Part shown: one piece after another, positions 9,785 to 19,051 of the stretch
How positions within the stretch are numbered: position 1 is the first letter of the stretch
How the letters are laid out: every line of letters starts with the position of its first letter
The notes under the pieces: model-generated
What the model saw: only the letters and a program-made list of their open reading frames with translations
Databases searched by the model: none
What the model was told of the DNA's origin: nothing
Translations under genes and position numbers: made by a program
Assembly: GCA_007127425.1 (NCBI GenBank)
Contig: SKZJ01000186.1
Span: forward strand, 1 to 25,987
DNA length: 25,987 nucleotides
Source: Wenzhouxiangella sp.
GTDB taxonomy: Bacteria > Pseudomonadota > Gammaproteobacteria > Xanthomonadales > Wenzhouxiangellaceae
Direction: 5' to 3'

Positions 9785-10238
9785 AGGTCCGGCGACCGTT
9801 GGGTGCCTTGAAGTCGACCACGTCGCCTTCTTCCTTGCCGATCAGGGCACGGGCCAGCGGTGCGCTGATGGCGAGTCGGTGCTGTCCGGCATCGGCCTCC
9901 AGGTCACCGACGATTTGCCAGGTCACTTCTTCGGCGTCATCGACCTCCTCGAGCAGCGTCACCGTCGCCCCGAAAACGACCTTGCTGCCCGGATTGAGAG
10001 AGGCCACATCAATCACACGGGCATGGCTCAGCCCCGCTTCCAGTTCCTGGATGCGCCCTTCGATAAAGCCCTGTTGCTCGCGTGCGGCATGGTACTCGGC
10101 ATTCTCCTTGAGATCGCCGTGCGCCCGCGCTTCGGCAATCGCCTCGATCACGGCTGGCCGCTCCTGCTTCTTGAGCCGATGGAGCTCCTCGCGCAAGCGC
10201 TCGGCGCCCGTGCGGGTCAGCGGTGTCTGGGTACTCAT
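9753..10238 (-). CDS. greA: Transcription elongation factor GreA
   Basis: GreA rescues backtracked RNA polymerase by stimulating transcript cleavage. The 161-residue protein has the N-terminal coiled coil with the tip acidic residues ([20 protein letters not shown], about 38-57) and the C-terminal FKBP-like domain ending [15 protein letters not shown] chose the ATG at 10238 ([15 protein letters not shown]), which follows AAGGAGA with good spacing. An upstream start 19 codons earlier would add a non-homologous tail lying inside carB. The chosen start overlaps the carB stop as ATGA, the usual sign of translational coupling. Confidence 0.95.
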   Translation of the reverse strand: MSTQTPLTRTGAERLREELHRLKKQERPAVIEAIAEARAHGDLKENAEYHAAREQQGFIEGRIQELEAGLSHARVIDVASLNPGSKVVFGATVTLLEEVDDAEEVTWQIVGDLEADAGQHRLAISAPLARALIGKEEGDVVDFKAPNGRRTYEIVEVRYES

Positions 10239-13200
10239 CCTGTCTCCTTGGTACTGTGCAGTTCCTCGAGGCTGCGTACGCCCCGCTCGTGCCAATGATC
10301 CAGCGCTCTCAACGTGGCGCGCGCGCCTGCAATAGTGGTCGAGTAGTTGACCTTGCGTTGCAATGCCTCGCGCCGAATCGAGAATGAATCGGCAATCGCC
10401 TGGCGCCCCTCGGTGGTATTGACAATATAGTCGATCTCGTCGTTCTTGATCAGGTCGACGATATGGGGCCGGCCCTGGATCACCTTGTTGACGTAATCAC
10501 AGTCGATGTCGTTTTCAACCAGGAATTTCCAGGTGCCCTGGGTAGCGACCAGCGAAAAACCGCGCTCGATGAGTTCCTGCGCCACCGGCAGCAATCGGTC
10601 CTTGTCGGCGTCACGCACACTCAGGAAGACGCGACCCGAATGCTTGATGTTGATGTTCACGCCCTGCTGGGCGCGGGCGACGGCCGAGCCGAAGGAACGA
10701 CCCACGCCCATGGCTTCACCGGTCGAGCGCATTTCCGGCCCGAGGATCGGATCGACGCCGGGAAACTTGATGAACGGATAGACCGGCTCCTTGATGGAAT
10801 AGAAAGGAGATGAGAGATCTTCCGTAAGATTTTGTTCTTTAAGGCTATTATCAACCATGCATCGGGCTGCGACCTGGGCCAGCGGCACACCGGTCGCCTT
10901 GGAGACGAAGGGCACGGTGCGCGATGCACGCGGGTTGACCTCGAGCACGTAAATCTCGCCCTCGCGCACCGCGAACTGCACGTTCATCAGACCGATCACG
11001 TTCAGGCCCAGCGCCATTTGCCTGGTCTGGCGCTTGATTTCCTCGATGCAGTCGTCGTCCAGGGAAAACGGCGGCAGACTGCAGGACGAGTCGCCCGAAT
11101 GCACGCCGGCTTCCTCGATATGCTCCATAACACCGCCGATGATGACGTTCTCTCCATCGCAGACGGCATCGACATCGACCTCGATGGCGTGGTCCAGGAA
11201 GTGGTCCAGCAGCACCGGAGAATCATTGGAGACCTTGACCGCCTCGCGCATATAGCGGTTGAGCTCGTCCTCGCCGTAGACAATGTCCATGGCGCGTCCG
11301 CCCAGAACGTAGGAGGGACGAACCACCAGTGGGTAGCCGATCTCGCGCGCCAGCACCAACGCCTCGTCGGGATCGCGCGCCGTGCGATTGGGGGCCTGCT
11401 TCAATCCCAGCTCGTTGAGCAGGCGCTGGAATCGTTCGCGGTCCTCGGCCAGGTCGATGCAATCCGGCGTGGTGCCGATGATCGGAGCACCGGCCGCCTC
11501 CAGCTCCCGCGCCAGTTTCAGCGGCGTCTGGCCGCCGAACTGAATGATGATGCCCTCGGGCTTCTCGACGTCGACGATCGCCAGCACGTTCTCAAGTGTC
11601 AGCGGTTCGAAATAGAGACGATCGGACGTATCGTAGTCGGTTGAAACCGTTTCCGGATTGCAGTTGACCATGATGGTCTCGAAACCGAGATCACGCATGG
11701 CCATGGCCGCGTGCACGCAGCAGTAGTCGAATTCAATCCCCTGCCCGATCCGGTTCGGCCCGCCGCCGAGCACCATGATCTTGCGCCTGCTCGTCGCCGC
11801 CGCCTCGCACTGCTCGCCCCAGGTCGAATACATGTAGGCGGTGCTGGTGGCAAACTCTGCAGCACAGGTGTCCACGCGCCGGTACGCCGGACGAATATCG
11901 TGGCTGGCGCGCAGCTTGCGAATGGACTTTTCGCTGACCCCGGCCAGCTCGGCGATACGTGCGTCGGCAAACCCATAGCGCTTGAGTTCCAGCAAACGAT
12001 CACGATTCAAGGCCGCAATTCCACCTTCGTGGATGGCCTGCTCGACCTCGACCAGTTCCTGGACCTGGTCGAGGAACCAGGGATCGATCTGCGACAGGCG
12101 GTGAACCTCCTCGAACTCCATTCCGCGCCGGAAGGCCTCCGCCACGTAGAGCATGCGATCGGCACCGGCTTCGCGCACTTCGCGCCGAATCAGGGTCGGT
12201 TCATCGTCATCGCCCTCGAACTCGACAGGATCGAGGCCGGTCAGTCCGGTTTCCAGACTCCTGAGCGCCTTCTGCAGGGATTCCTGGAAGGTCCGCCCGA
12301 AGGCCATGGCCTCACCGACCGATTTCATCTGTGTGGTCAGGCGATCATTGGCAGCCGGGAACTTCTCGAAGGCAAAACGCGGGATCTTGGTGACCACGTA
12401 GTCGATGGTCGGCTCGAACGACGCCGGCGTGGCGCCTCCCGTAATCTCGTTGTCCAGTTCGTCGAGGGTATAACCCACCGCCAGCTTGGCCGCCACCTTG
12501 GCGATCGGGAATCCGGTGGCCTTGGAAGCCAGCGCCGAAGAGCGTGACACGCGCGGATTCATCTCGATCACCACCACCCGGCCGTCTTCCGGGTTGATGG
12601 CAAACTGCACGTTGGAACCGCCGGTATCGACACCGATCTTGCGCAGCACGGCGATGGACGCGTCGCGCAGCACCTGGTATTCCTTGTCGGTCAGTGTCTG
12701 TGCCGGTGCGACAGTGACCGAATCGCCGGTATGTACGCCCATGGGATCGAAGTTTTCGATCGAGCAGATGATGATGCAGTTGTCGGCCTTGTCGCGCACG
12801 ACCTCAAGCTCGAATTCCTTCCAGCCCAGCAGCGATTCGTCGAGCAGCACCTCGTTGGTCGGCGACAGATCGAGCCCATGCTCGACGATCTCGACGAATT
12901 CCTCGCGGTTGTAGGCGATGCCGCCACCCGAGCCGCCCAGCGTGAACGAGGGCCGGATGATGACGGGAAAACCGATGCGCTTCTGGATCTCGACGGCTTG
13001 CTCGAGCGAGCGCGCCACTTCCGCCTCGGGCGACTCCAGCCCGATATCGCGCATCGCATCGCGAAACTCCTCGCGATCTTCGGCCATGTCGATGGCTTTT
13101 TTGGACGCACCGATCATCTCCACACCGAACTCCGCCAGCACGCCTTCGCGATCGAGGTCGAGGGCGCAGTTCAATGCGGTCTGCCCGCCCATGGTCGGCA

Positions 13201-13459
13201 GCAGCGCGTCGGGGCGCTCTTTCTCGATGATGTCGCGCACCACGTCCCAGCGGATCGGCTCGATGTAGACCACATCGGCAATGTCCGGATCGGTCATGAT
13301 GGTGGCCGGGTTGGAGTTGACCAGGATGACCTTGTAGCCCTCTTCCCTGAGCGCCTTGACCGCCTGTACGCCGGAATAGTCGAACTCGCACGCCTGCCCG
13401 ATGACGATGGGCCCGGCGCCGATGATGAGGATGGATTGGATGTCGTTGCGTTTAGGCAT
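10235..13459 (-). CDS. carB: Carbamoyl-phosphate synthase large subunit
   Basis: At 1074 residues it matches E. coli CarB. It has two homologous ATP-grasp halves (first near [21 protein letters not shown], second near [20 protein letters not shown]) and a C-terminal MGS-like allosteric domain ([30 protein letters not shown]). With CarA it makes carbamoyl phosphate for arginine and pyrimidines. The ATG follows the stop of the four-helix-bundle gene by 4 nt, and no Shine-Dalgarno is visible (upstream is heptamer repeat), so it probably depends on re-initiation. Codons near residues 866-884 ([14 protein letters not shown]) lie in a local AT-rich patch (10801-10860, 22 of 60 G/C). The stop overlaps greA. 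Confidence 0.97.
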   Translation of the reverse strand: MPKRNDIQSILIIGAGPIVIGQACEFDYSGVQAVKALREEGYKVILVNSNPATIMTDPDIADVVYIEPIRWDVVRDIIEKERPDALLPTMGGQTALNCALDLDREGVLAEFGVEMIGASKKAIDMAEDREEFRDAMRDIGLESPEAEVARSLEQAVEIQKRIGFPVIIRPSFTLGGSGGGIAYNREEFVEIVEHGLDLSPTNEVLLDESLLGWKEFELEVVRDKADNCIIICSIENFDPMGVHTGDSVTVAPAQTLTDKEYQVLRDASIAVLRKIGVDTGGSNVQFAINPEDGRVVVIEMNPRVSRSSALASKATGFPIAKVAAKLAVGYTLDELDNEITGGATPASFEPTIDYVVTKIPRFAFEKFPAANDRLTTQMKSVGEAMAFGRTFQESLQKALRSLETGLTGLDPVEFEGDDDEPTLIRREVREAGADRMLYVAEAFRRGMEFEEVHRLSQIDPWFLDQVQELVEVEQAIHEGGIAALNRDRLLELKRYGFADARIAELAGVSEKSIRKLRASHDIRPAYRRVDTCAAEFATSTAYMYSTWGEQCEAAATSRRKIMVLGGGPNRIGQGIEFDYCCVHAAMAMRDLGFETIMVNCNPETVSTDYDTSDRLYFEPLTLENVLAIVDVEKPEGIIIQFGGQTPLKLARELEAAGAPIIGTTPDCIDLAEDRERFQRLLNELGLKQAPNRTARDPDEALVLAREIGYPLVVRPSYVLGGRAMDIVYGEDELNRYMREAVKVSNDSPVLLDHFLDHAIEVDVDAVCDGENVIIGGVMEHIEEAGVHSGDSSCSLPPFSLDDDCIEEIKRQTRQMALGLNVIGLMNVQFAVREGEIYVLEVNPRASRTVPFVSKATGVPLAQVAARCMVDNSLKEQNLTEDLSSPFYSIKEPVYPFIKFPGVDPILGPEMRSTGEAMGVGRSFGSAVARAQQGVNINIKHSGRVFLSVRDADKDRLLPVAQELIERGFSLVATQGTWKFLVENDIDCDYVNKVIQGRPHIVDLIKNDEIDYIVNTTEGRQAIADSFSIRREALQRKVNYSTTIAGARATLRALDHWHERGVRSLEELHSTKETG

Positions 13460-13463
13460 GGCG

Positions 13464-13871
13464 TTATCGGGACTCGGGATTCGGGACTCGGGACTCGGAA
13501 TGGGTGCGCCGTGACAGCGCCTGGTTCAGTTTCTGCAACATTTGACCTACTCGATCACAAAGCGACAAGGCGCTCTCGGCTCGATCAGCCGAACCCAGTC
13601 CAAGATCCTGCGCCAGAATCAATTGCGTCTGGAGTTCGGCGACCGAACCGAGCGCGATGGACACAAACCTCTGATATTCACGGTTACCACCTCGGCCATT
13701 CCCTTCCGCAATATTCGAAGGAATCGAAACCGCACTGCGCTGCAGCTGCGAACTCAAACCGTATTTTTCCGAGGCAGGAAAGTCAGCCGTCATGCCATAC
13801 ACTTCCCTGGCAAGCCGCATGGCGAGTTTCCAGACTTCAAGCTCCCGAAAGTGACTCGGCCCCGCACTCAT
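13464..13871 (-). CDS. Four-helix-bundle protein (23S rRNA intervening-sequence/S23 family)
   Basis: This 135-residue protein is a clear member of the family encoded inside intervening sequences of some bacterial 23S rRNAs, which also includes the Avd accessory protein of diversity-generating retroelements. Diagnostic pieces are [21 protein letters not shown] (residues 8-28), [24 protein letters not shown] and [20 protein letters not shown]. Function is unknown; members form basic multimers. Here it is not in rRNA but sits between carA and carB, overlapping the carA stop as ATGA and ending 4 nt before carB. Its last dozen residues ([12 protein letters not shown]) are translated from a GGGACTC-type heptamer array. 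An inverted array lies just upstream of its start. It looks like an inserted unit captured by the operon. Confidence 0.93.
   Translation of the reverse strand: MSAGPSHFRELEVWKLAMRLAREVYGMTADFPASEKYGLSSQLQRSAVSIPSNIAEGNGRGGNREYQRFVSIALGSVAELQTQLILAQDLGLGSADRAESALSLCDRVGQMLQKLNQALSRRTHSESRVPNPESR
13468..13502. repeat. Heptamer array, carB-proximal arm of inverted pair
   Basis: Five consecutive 7-mers on the plus strand read CGGGACT, CGGGATT, CGGGACT, CGGGACT and CGGAATG. The array covers the C-terminal codons of the four-helix-bundle gene and ends just before the carB start. It is the inverse of the array at 13880-13914. Confidence 0.9.
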
Positions 13872-15058
13872 GAACTCTTCCCGAGTCCCGAGTCCCGAGT
13901 CCCGCGTCCCGATCCCAGAGCTTCTACCGACGACTCACCATCCATCAACTTGACGAAACGTGCGAACAAACCCCGCAGGTCGTGGGGGCCGGGGCTGGCT
14001 TCGGGGTGGCCCTGGAAGCCCATGGCCGGCTTGCCTTGGATACGGACGCCCTGCAGGGATCCATCGAACAGGGAACGGTGGGTCGGGATCACTTCATCGG
14101 GCAGCGAATCCTCGTCGACCGCGAAGCCGTGATTCTGGCTGGTAATCATGACCTGACCCGTGGCCAGATCCTTGACCGGGTGGTTGGCGCCGTGGTGGCC
14201 AAATTTCATCTTGACCGTGCGTGCGCCGGCGGCCAGCCCCAGCAACTGGTGGCCCAGGCAGATACCGAAGGTCGGCACGTTCTTGTCCAGCAGCCCCCGG
14301 ATGGCCTCGATCGCGTAGCCGCAAGGCTCGGGATCGCCCGGTCCGTTGGACAGCATCACGCCATCGGGCTTAAGGGCCAGAACTTCGGCCAGCGGGGTTT
14401 TCGCGGGCACGACGGTCACGCGGCAGCCGGCATCGACCAGCAGGCGCAGGATGTTGGTCTTTACGCCGTAGTCGTAGCAGACAACGTGGTGACGAGGGTT
14501 GTCGGCCCCGAAAGCACCTGTCGACAGATCGAACGTCCCCTCAGTCCACTCGTGGCTGCTTTCGGTGGTAACGGTACAGGCCAGGTCACGTCCACTCATC
14601 GGCTCGCATTCGCGGGCCCGCCGCACGGCCTCGTCCGGATCGACTTCAGCGCCGGCCATCAGGCAGCCGTTCTGGGCGCCCTTCTCGCGCAGCAGGACGG
14701 TGAGTGCCCGCGTGTCGATACCGGCGATGGCCACCCGCCCCTGTTCTGCCAGCCACTCTCCCAGCGAGTTCGTGGCTCTCCATGAGCTGTGGCGTCGAGG
14801 ATAATGGCGGATGATCAGCCCGGCGGCATGAACGCGGGCCGATTCCACATCGACCGGGTTGATGCCGGTATTGCCGACATGGGACGCGGTCAGCGTGACC
14901 AGCTGACCGGCATAGCTGGGATCGGTCAGAATTTCCTGGTATCCGGTCATGGCGGTATTGAATACCACCTCACCCACACTGAAGCCGGGCGCGCCGAACC
15001 CGTATCCGGAAAACGTGCTGCCGTCTTCCAGCGCCAGAATCGCCTGCATTTGGGACAA
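13868..15058 (-). CDS. carA: Carbamoyl-phosphate synthase small (glutaminase) subunit
   Basis: CarA hydrolyses glutamine and channels ammonia to CarB. The N-terminal domain ([40 protein letters not shown]) is followed by a class I glutamine amidotransferase domain with nucleophile Cys in [23 protein letters not shown], and the His/Glu pair in [12 protein letters not shown]. The TTG at 15058 is chosen because GGAGG lies 8 nt upstream; the next ATG (15049, [10 protein letters not shown]) would be 17 nt from it and a GTG at 15064 too close. The last 15 or so residues (after [13 protein letters not shown]) are encoded by the heptamer repeat and are not typical of CarA. The stop overlaps the next gene as ATGA. 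Confidence 0.95.
   Translation of the reverse strand: MSQMQAILALEDGSTFSGYGFGAPGFSVGEVVFNTAMTGYQEILTDPSYAGQLVTLTASHVGNTGINPVDVESARVHAAGLIIRHYPRRHSSWRATNSLGEWLAEQGRVAIAGIDTRALTVLLREKGAQNGCLMAGAEVDPDEAVRRARECEPMSGRDLACTVTTESSHEWTEGTFDLSTGAFGADNPRHHVVCYDYGVKTNILRLLVDAGCRVTVVPAKTPLAEVLALKPDGVMLSNGPGDPEPCGYAIEAIRGLLDKNVPTFGICLGHQLLGLAAGARTVKMKFGHHGANHPVKDLATGQVMITSQNHGFAVDEDSLPDEVIPTHRSLFDGSLQGVRIQGKPAMGFQGHPEASPGPHDLRGLFARFVKLMDGESSVEALGSGRGTRDSGLGKSS
13880..13914. repeat. Heptamer array, carA-proximal arm of inverted pair
   Basis: Five consecutive 7-mers on the plus strand read CCCGAGT three times, then CCCGCGT and CCCGATC. They encode the final CarA residues on the minus strand ([15 protein letters not shown] region). 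They are inverse-complementary to 13468-13502: the two arms can pair over about 32 nt with two or three mismatches, enclosing about 377 nt that hold most of the four-helix-bundle gene. Confidence 0.9.
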
Positions 15059-15076
15059 GTTCACTTCCTCCGGGTA

Positions 15077-15129
15077 CAAAAAGCGGGCCTAACCGCATGT
15101 CGGCCTGGCCCGCCTGTCGAGCGCCGGGC
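15077..15129 (-). promoter_or_regulatory. Putative transcription attenuator in the carA leader
   Basis: On the minus strand, GCGGGCC (15113-15107) and GGCCCGC (15089-15083) form a 7-bp perfect stem, with an extra CCG/CGG pairing in the loop. Five U residues (15082-15078) follow, as in an intrinsic terminator, only a few bases before the carA Shine-Dalgarno. An upstream GCCCG (15129-15125) can pair with CGGGC of the terminator arm, offering a mutually exclusive antiterminator. Pyrimidine- or arginine-responsive control would be sensible for carAB but is inference. Confidence 0.55.
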
Positions 15130-15153
15130 AATGTGCCGGCTTTCCGGGTCGCT

Positions 15154-15159
15154 ATTGTA
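15154..15159 (-). promoter_or_regulatory. Possible -10 box of the carAB promoter
   Basis: The minus strand carries TACAAT, 5 of 6 bases of the -10 consensus, about 95 bp upstream of the carA start and upstream of the attenuator-like hairpin. No good -35 box is seen at normal spacing. Support is weak but it is the best candidate in this spacer. Confidence 0.3.
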
Positions 15160-15240
15160 AACCATGGCAAGAGGCTTTGGGGACATCCCGGCGCCCTGTC
15201 GCGGCGCCCTAAGCCCGGCAGCTGATGTCCGGGAGCAGCG

Positions 15241-15278
15241 AAGTCTGAAGCTGACCGGTCTTACCGGTCTTCAGACTT
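15241..15278 (-). terminator. Hairpin at the end of the ppsR-DUF1249 operon
   Basis: AAGTCTGAAG (15241-15250) and CTTCAGACTT (15269-15278) form a perfect 10-bp stem, with a nested ACCGGT-CTT-ACCGGT hairpin inside. The stop codon of the DUF1249 gene (15273-15271) lies within the stem. There is no U-tract, so it may be a Rho-aided end, an mRNA-stabilising structure or a repeat remnant; the AAGTCTGAAG unit differs by one base from AAGTGTGAAG of the ppsA-orn element. Confidence 0.5.
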
Positions 15279-15786
15279 CCGGAGCGGTGGCGATAGGGCC
15301 GAAGGTCGCGCCGGTTTCAGCCGGACGCATGGTCTCGCTGCCGTGACCCTGTGCAATCAGGTAGTCCAGCCACTTGAGTAGCGCCCGGTTGAGGCGCCAG
15401 CTCCTGACCACCAGGCCGCTGACCGACAGATCGGGGCCGGCAAAGCGACGGATGCCCTGTTCCGGGCTGAAGGCTGTCGCCTCGGCCATCGCCGCATCGT
15501 GGTAGATACGAACATGAGCATTGGGGTTGTGCTGGCGCTCGGGTCCGATGACATGGGACAGGCGCACGAAAGTGGTATAGGCGTGACGCTCGATCACTTC
15601 CAGGTAGAGTTCAGGGCCGTTGCCGGCCCGGGAATAAAGCACGTCGCTCACTGCCAGGCCGTCGGGCAGCATCACGCTCAACGCCCGGTACAGGGCGCTG
15701 TGCAGTTCCGGGAGCCGTCGCGCCAGGATGCGGCTGGACGGCTGTAGTTGGCGGGTCGCGGTCAGCATGGCGGCAGAGAATAGCAT
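15271..15786 (-). CDS. DUF1249 / YqiB-like protein
   Basis: The 171-residue product matches the YqiB (DUF1249) family. The hallmark segments are AYTTFVRLSHVIG, AHVRIYHDAAMAEATAF and NRALLKWLDYLIAQGHGSE, corresponding to YTTLV, VRLYHDAMVAEV and LADWLRYCLAHG in E. coli YqiB. Function is unknown; in E. coli the gene lies beside nudF and cpdA. The frame stays open upstream through ppsR, but that extension (an Arg/Cys-rich shadow of ppsR) is not real. ATG 15786 is a working start. ATG 15768 and GTG 15819, which lies right at the ppsR stop, are alternatives, and none has a clear ribosome binding site. It follows ppsR closely and is probably co-transcribed. Confidence 0.75.
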   Translation of the reverse strand: MLFSAAMLTATRQLQPSSRILARRLPELHSALYRALSVMLPDGLAVSDVLYSRAGNGPELYLEVIERHAYTTFVRLSHVIGPERQHNPNAHVRIYHDAAMAEATAFSPEQGIRRFAGPDLSVSGLVVRSWRLNRALLKWLDYLIAQGHGSETMRPAETGATFGPIATAPEV

Positions 15787-15820
15787 CAGGCCCGGGGAAT
15801 CACCAGACCCATCGGCCACA

Positions 15821-16633
15821 TCAGCGGTGATCGCGTTCCAGGCCGAGGTCGAGCAGGATGTGACTGGCCAGCTCCTCAATCGACGAGTCGGTCGACGACA
15901 GCATGCGCACACCCTCGGTACGGAGCATGGCCTCGGCCGCCTCAACCTCGTACCGGCATTGCTTTAGCGAGGCATAACGCGATCCCGGTCGGCGATTCTC
16001 GCGAATCTGGGACAGACGATCGGGATTGATTGTCAGTCCGAACAGCTTCTTCTTGTGTTCGCGCAGGAACCCCGGCAGTCGATTCTGCTCGAGGTCCTCC
16101 TCGGTCAGCGGATAGTTGGCCGCCTTGACGCCGTAATGCAATGCCAGGTAAAGGCAGGTCGGGGTTTTTCCGGAACGGGAGACGCCCACCAGGATCACAT
16201 CGGCACTTTCGAGTCGCTTGGAAATGCCGTCGTCGTGGGTCAGTGCATAGTTGGTCGCCTCCATGCGGTCCTCGTAGGAGCTACTGTCGCCCATGCCGTG
16301 AGCCTGACCCACCTGGGAGGAGCGGCTGACCCCCAGCACCCCTTCCAGCGGGCCGATGAAGGTGCGAAACATGTCGAAGACATGGGCCTCGGCCTCGGCC
16401 ACGATACTGCCGACCTCTGGATCGACGATGGTGCTGAAAACGATCGGCCTGTCGCGGCTGTCGGCGGCACGCTCGATCAGCGAAACAGCATCGCGGGCCT
16501 TGCTCGGCGTGTCGACGAAGGGCAAGCGCACCTGGCGAAACTCGATGCCGGAAAACTGGGTCAGCAGGCTGTGGCCGAAAGTTTCGGCCGTGATCGCGGT
16601 GCCGTCGGATACAAAGAAAACTGTACGTTTCAT
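15821..16633 (-). CDS. ppsR: PEP synthase regulatory protein (PSRP kinase/pyrophosphorylase)
   Basis: The 270-residue protein belongs to the DUF299/PSRP family, bifunctional enzymes that inactivate PEP synthase by ADP-dependent phosphorylation of a Thr next to the catalytic His and reverse it with phosphate. Visible features are the N-terminal [36 protein letters not shown] and the P-loop GVSRSGKT (150-157), followed by [19 protein letters not shown]. Placement divergent from ppsA, 62 bp apart, strongly supports PEP synthase rather than PPDK as the target. The ATG at 16633 is preferred over the TTG one codon upstream. Confidence 0.96.
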   Translation of the reverse strand: MKRTVFFVSDGTAITAETFGHSLLTQFSGIEFRQVRLPFVDTPSKARDAVSLIERAADSRDRPIVFSTIVDPEVGSIVAEAEAHVFDMFRTFIGPLEGVLGVSRSSQVGQAHGMGDSSSYEDRMEATNYALTHDDGISKRLESADVILVGVSRSGKTPTCLYLALHYGVKAANYPLTEEDLEQNRLPGFLREHKKKLFGLTINPDRLSQIRENRRPGSRYASLKQCRYEVEAAEAMLRTEGVRMLSSTDSSIEELASHILLDLGLERDHR

Positions 16634-16695
16634 CAAAAGTCCGGGGGGTTACAATACGTGTTTGCGCAAATTCATCAATCAAGGAATCTTCTCAG

Positions 16696-19047
16696 GTGTC
16701 GGAGTATATCCTTTGGCTCGACGAACTTGGAATGGGGGACCTGGAAAAGGTCGGCGGCAAGAACGCTTCGCTGGGGGAAATGATTTCCCACCTGAGCGAG
16801 ACCGGCGTCAACGTCCCCGGCGGCTTCGCCACCACGGCCCAGGCCTACCGTGACTTTCTCGATCAGTCGGGCCTGGCCGCCAGAATCAAGGACCGACTGG
16901 CGGAACTGGATCCCGAGGACACTCGGGCCCTGGCCCAGACGGGGCAGGAGATTCGCCAGTGGATCATGGACACTCCGCTGGAGGCCGAACTCGAGCAGGC
17001 CGTGCGTGAAGCCTACGCGAAGATGCAGGCCGAACACGGCGACAATCTGGCCGTGGCAGTGCGCTCTTCAGCCACGGCCGAGGACCTGCCGGATGCTTCC
17101 TTCGCCGGGCAGCAGGAAACCTTTCTCAATGTCTGCGGCATCGACAGCGTGCTGGAAAAAATCCACGCCGTCTTCGCAAGTCTCTACAACGATCGCGCCA
17201 TCGCCTACCGCGTCCACCACGGCTTCGAGCACGAGCACGTGGCCCTGTCGGCCGGCATCCAGTTGATGGTCAGAGCCGGCGCGGGTGCCGCGGGCGTGAT
17301 TTTCACCCTCGATACCGAGTCCGGCTACCGCGAGGTGGTGTTCATCACCTCGAGTTACGGGCTGGGCGAATCGGTTGTCCAGGGCGCGGTCAATCCCGAC
17401 GAATTCTACCTGTTCAAGGCCAATCTCCGCGCCGACCGACCGGCGATATTGCGACGCAGCATCGGCAGCAAGGCCACGCGCATGATCTACGGCAGCGGCA
17501 ACGGCGGCGTGCACACTGAGGACACCCCGGAAGCCGAGCGTCAACGCTTCTCGATCACTGACGATGAAGCCACCCGGCTGGGGAAGATGGCGCTGACCAT
17601 CGAGGAGCACTACGGTCGCCCGATGGACATCGAATGGGGCAAGGACGGCGAGACCGGCGAACTGTTCATCCTCCAGGCCCGCCCGGAAACCGTCAAGAGC
17701 CGTTCCGGCCAGACCATGGAGCGCTTCCGGCTCGAAGAGACCGGCAAGGTCGTCGCCGAGGGACGCGCCATCGGCCAGCGCATTGGTCAGGGCACCGCCA
17801 AGGTAATCAAGTCGCTCGACCAGATTCATGATGTCGAAGCCGGCGATATCCTGATCACCGACATGACCGACCCCGACTGGGAGCCGATCATGAAACGCAC
17901 CTCGGCCATCGTCACCAACCGTGGCGGCCGCACTTGTCATGCCGCCATCATTGCCCGCGAGCTGGGTATCCCGGCCGTGGTCGGGTGTGGTGACGCCACT
18001 GAGCGTGTCCCCCACGACACCGAAGTGACTGTCGCGTGCAGCGAGGGCGACACCGGGCGCATCTACGAGGGCCATCTGAAGTTCAGCGTCAGCGAAGACT
18101 CGATGGACGACATGCCCGAAGCCCCGTTGAAGATCATGATGAACGTAGCCAACCCCGACCGGGCCTTCGACTTCGCCATGATTCCCAACCACGGCATCGG
18201 CCTGGCGCGGCTGGAGTTCATCATCAACCGCATGATCGGTATTCACCCGCTGGCTCTGCTGGGCTACGACGAGCAGCCCGAAGACCTGCGTGCGGAAATC
18301 GATCGGCGCATCGCCGGCTACGACGACCCCGTCAGTTTCTATGTCGACAAGCTGGCCGAGGGCATCGCCACCATCGCCGCGCCCTTCGGGCCCAACCCGG
18401 TGATCGTGCGCCTGTCCGACTTCAAGAGCAACGAGTACGCCAACCTCATCGGTGGCGAACACTTCGAGCCCGACGAGGAAAACCCAATGATCGGCTGGCG
18501 CGGGGCGTCACGCTACGTCGACGAGAAGTTCAAGCCGGCGTTCGAGCTTGAATGCCGGGCCATGAAGAAGGTGCGTGAGGAAATGGGCCTCGATCAAGTC
18601 TGGGCGATGGTGCCGTTCGTACGCACCGTCGACGAGGCTAGAGATGTCGTGGCGGTCATGGAAGAATTCGGCCTCAAGCGCGGCGAAAACGGTCTCAAGC
18701 TGATCATGATGTGCGAATTGCCGTCCAACGCCATCAGTGCCGAGGCATTCCTCGAGCACTTCGACGGCTTCTCGATCGGCTCCAACGACATGACCCAGCT
18801 CACGCTCGGCCTGGATCGCGACTCCAGCCTGGTCGCCCACCGCTTCGACGAGCGCGACCCGGCCGTCAAGGCCCTGCTGGCCATGGCCATCGAAGCCTGC
18901 CGCAAGCAGGGCAAGTACATCGGCATCTGCGGCCAGGGCCCGTCCGACTACCCGGACCTGGCCCAGTGGCTGCTCGACCAGGGCATCGAAAGCATGTCGC
19001 TCAACCCCGATACCGTGGTGGATACCTGGCGGAAATTGGCGGAATAA
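16696..19047 (+). CDS. ppsA: Phosphoenolpyruvate synthase
   Basis: PpsA converts pyruvate and ATP to PEP, AMP and phosphate for gluconeogenesis. The 783-residue protein has three parts. The N-terminal ATP-binding domain includes [11 protein letters not shown] and [26 protein letters not shown]. The swivelling phosphohistidine domain has catalytic His415 in [24 protein letters not shown]; the preceding Thr of GGRTCH is the PSRP target by homology. The C-terminal PEP/pyruvate TIM barrel has [16 protein letters not shown] and the acid/base Cys745 in [11 protein letters not shown]. The GTG start follows AAGGAATCTTCTCAG. It is divergent from ppsR, its regulator. Downstream lies a repeat element of about 180 bp, not a gene. 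Confidence 0.97.
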   Translation: MSEYILWLDELGMGDLEKVGGKNASLGEMISHLSETGVNVPGGFATTAQAYRDFLDQSGLAARIKDRLAELDPEDTRALAQTGQEIRQWIMDTPLEAELEQAVREAYAKMQAEHGDNLAVAVRSSATAEDLPDASFAGQQETFLNVCGIDSVLEKIHAVFASLYNDRAIAYRVHHGFEHEHVALSAGIQLMVRAGAGAAGVIFTLDTESGYREVVFITSSYGLGESVVQGAVNPDEFYLFKANLRADRPAILRRSIGSKATRMIYGSGNGGVHTEDTPEAERQRFSITDDEATRLGKMALTIEEHYGRPMDIEWGKDGETGELFILQARPETVKSRSGQTMERFRLEETGKVVAEGRAIGQRIGQGTAKVIKSLDQIHDVEAGDILITDMTDPDWEPIMKRTSAIVTNRGGRTCHAAIIARELGIPAVVGCGDATERVPHDTEVTVACSEGDTGRIYEGHLKFSVSEDSMDDMPEAPLKIMMNVANPDRAFDFAMIPNHGIGLARLEFIINRMIGIHPLALLGYDEQPEDLRAEIDRRIAGYDDPVSFYVDKLAEGIATIAAPFGPNPVIVRLSDFKSNEYANLIGGEHFEPDEENPMIGWRGASRYVDEKFKPAFELECRAMKKVREEMGLDQVWAMVPFVRTVDEARDVVAVMEEFGLKRGENGLKLIMMCELPSNAISAEAFLEHFDGFSIGSNDMTQLTLGLDRDSSLVAHRFDERDPAVKALLAMAIEACRKQGKYIGICGQGPSDYPDLAQWLLDQGIESMSLNPDTVVDTWRKLAE

Positions 19048-19051
19048 GATA

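Noticed and set aside
12731..13873. Plus-strand ORF of 380 codons
   Set aside because: Antisense to carB and the four-helix-bundle gene, running through the heptamer arrays; no family resemblance.
13468..13914. Heptamer arrays as a CRISPR or VNTR
   Set aside because: Units of 7 bp without spacers are not CRISPR, and the inverted arrangement around a gene is not a simple tandem repeat.
14970..15170. Minus-strand 66-codon ORF covering the carA leader, considered as an attenuator leader peptide
   Set aside because: It has no ribosome binding site, runs out of frame deep into carA, and has no run of Arg or other regulatory codons placed before the hairpin.
15787..15945. N-terminal extension of the DUF1249 reading frame
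   Set aside because: The extra part is an Arg/Cys-rich translation lying inside ppsR; the family homology begins well after it.
17068..18462. Minus-strand ORF of 464 codons
   Set aside because: Antisense to the middle of ppsA; the long open frame is explained by codon bias of ppsA.
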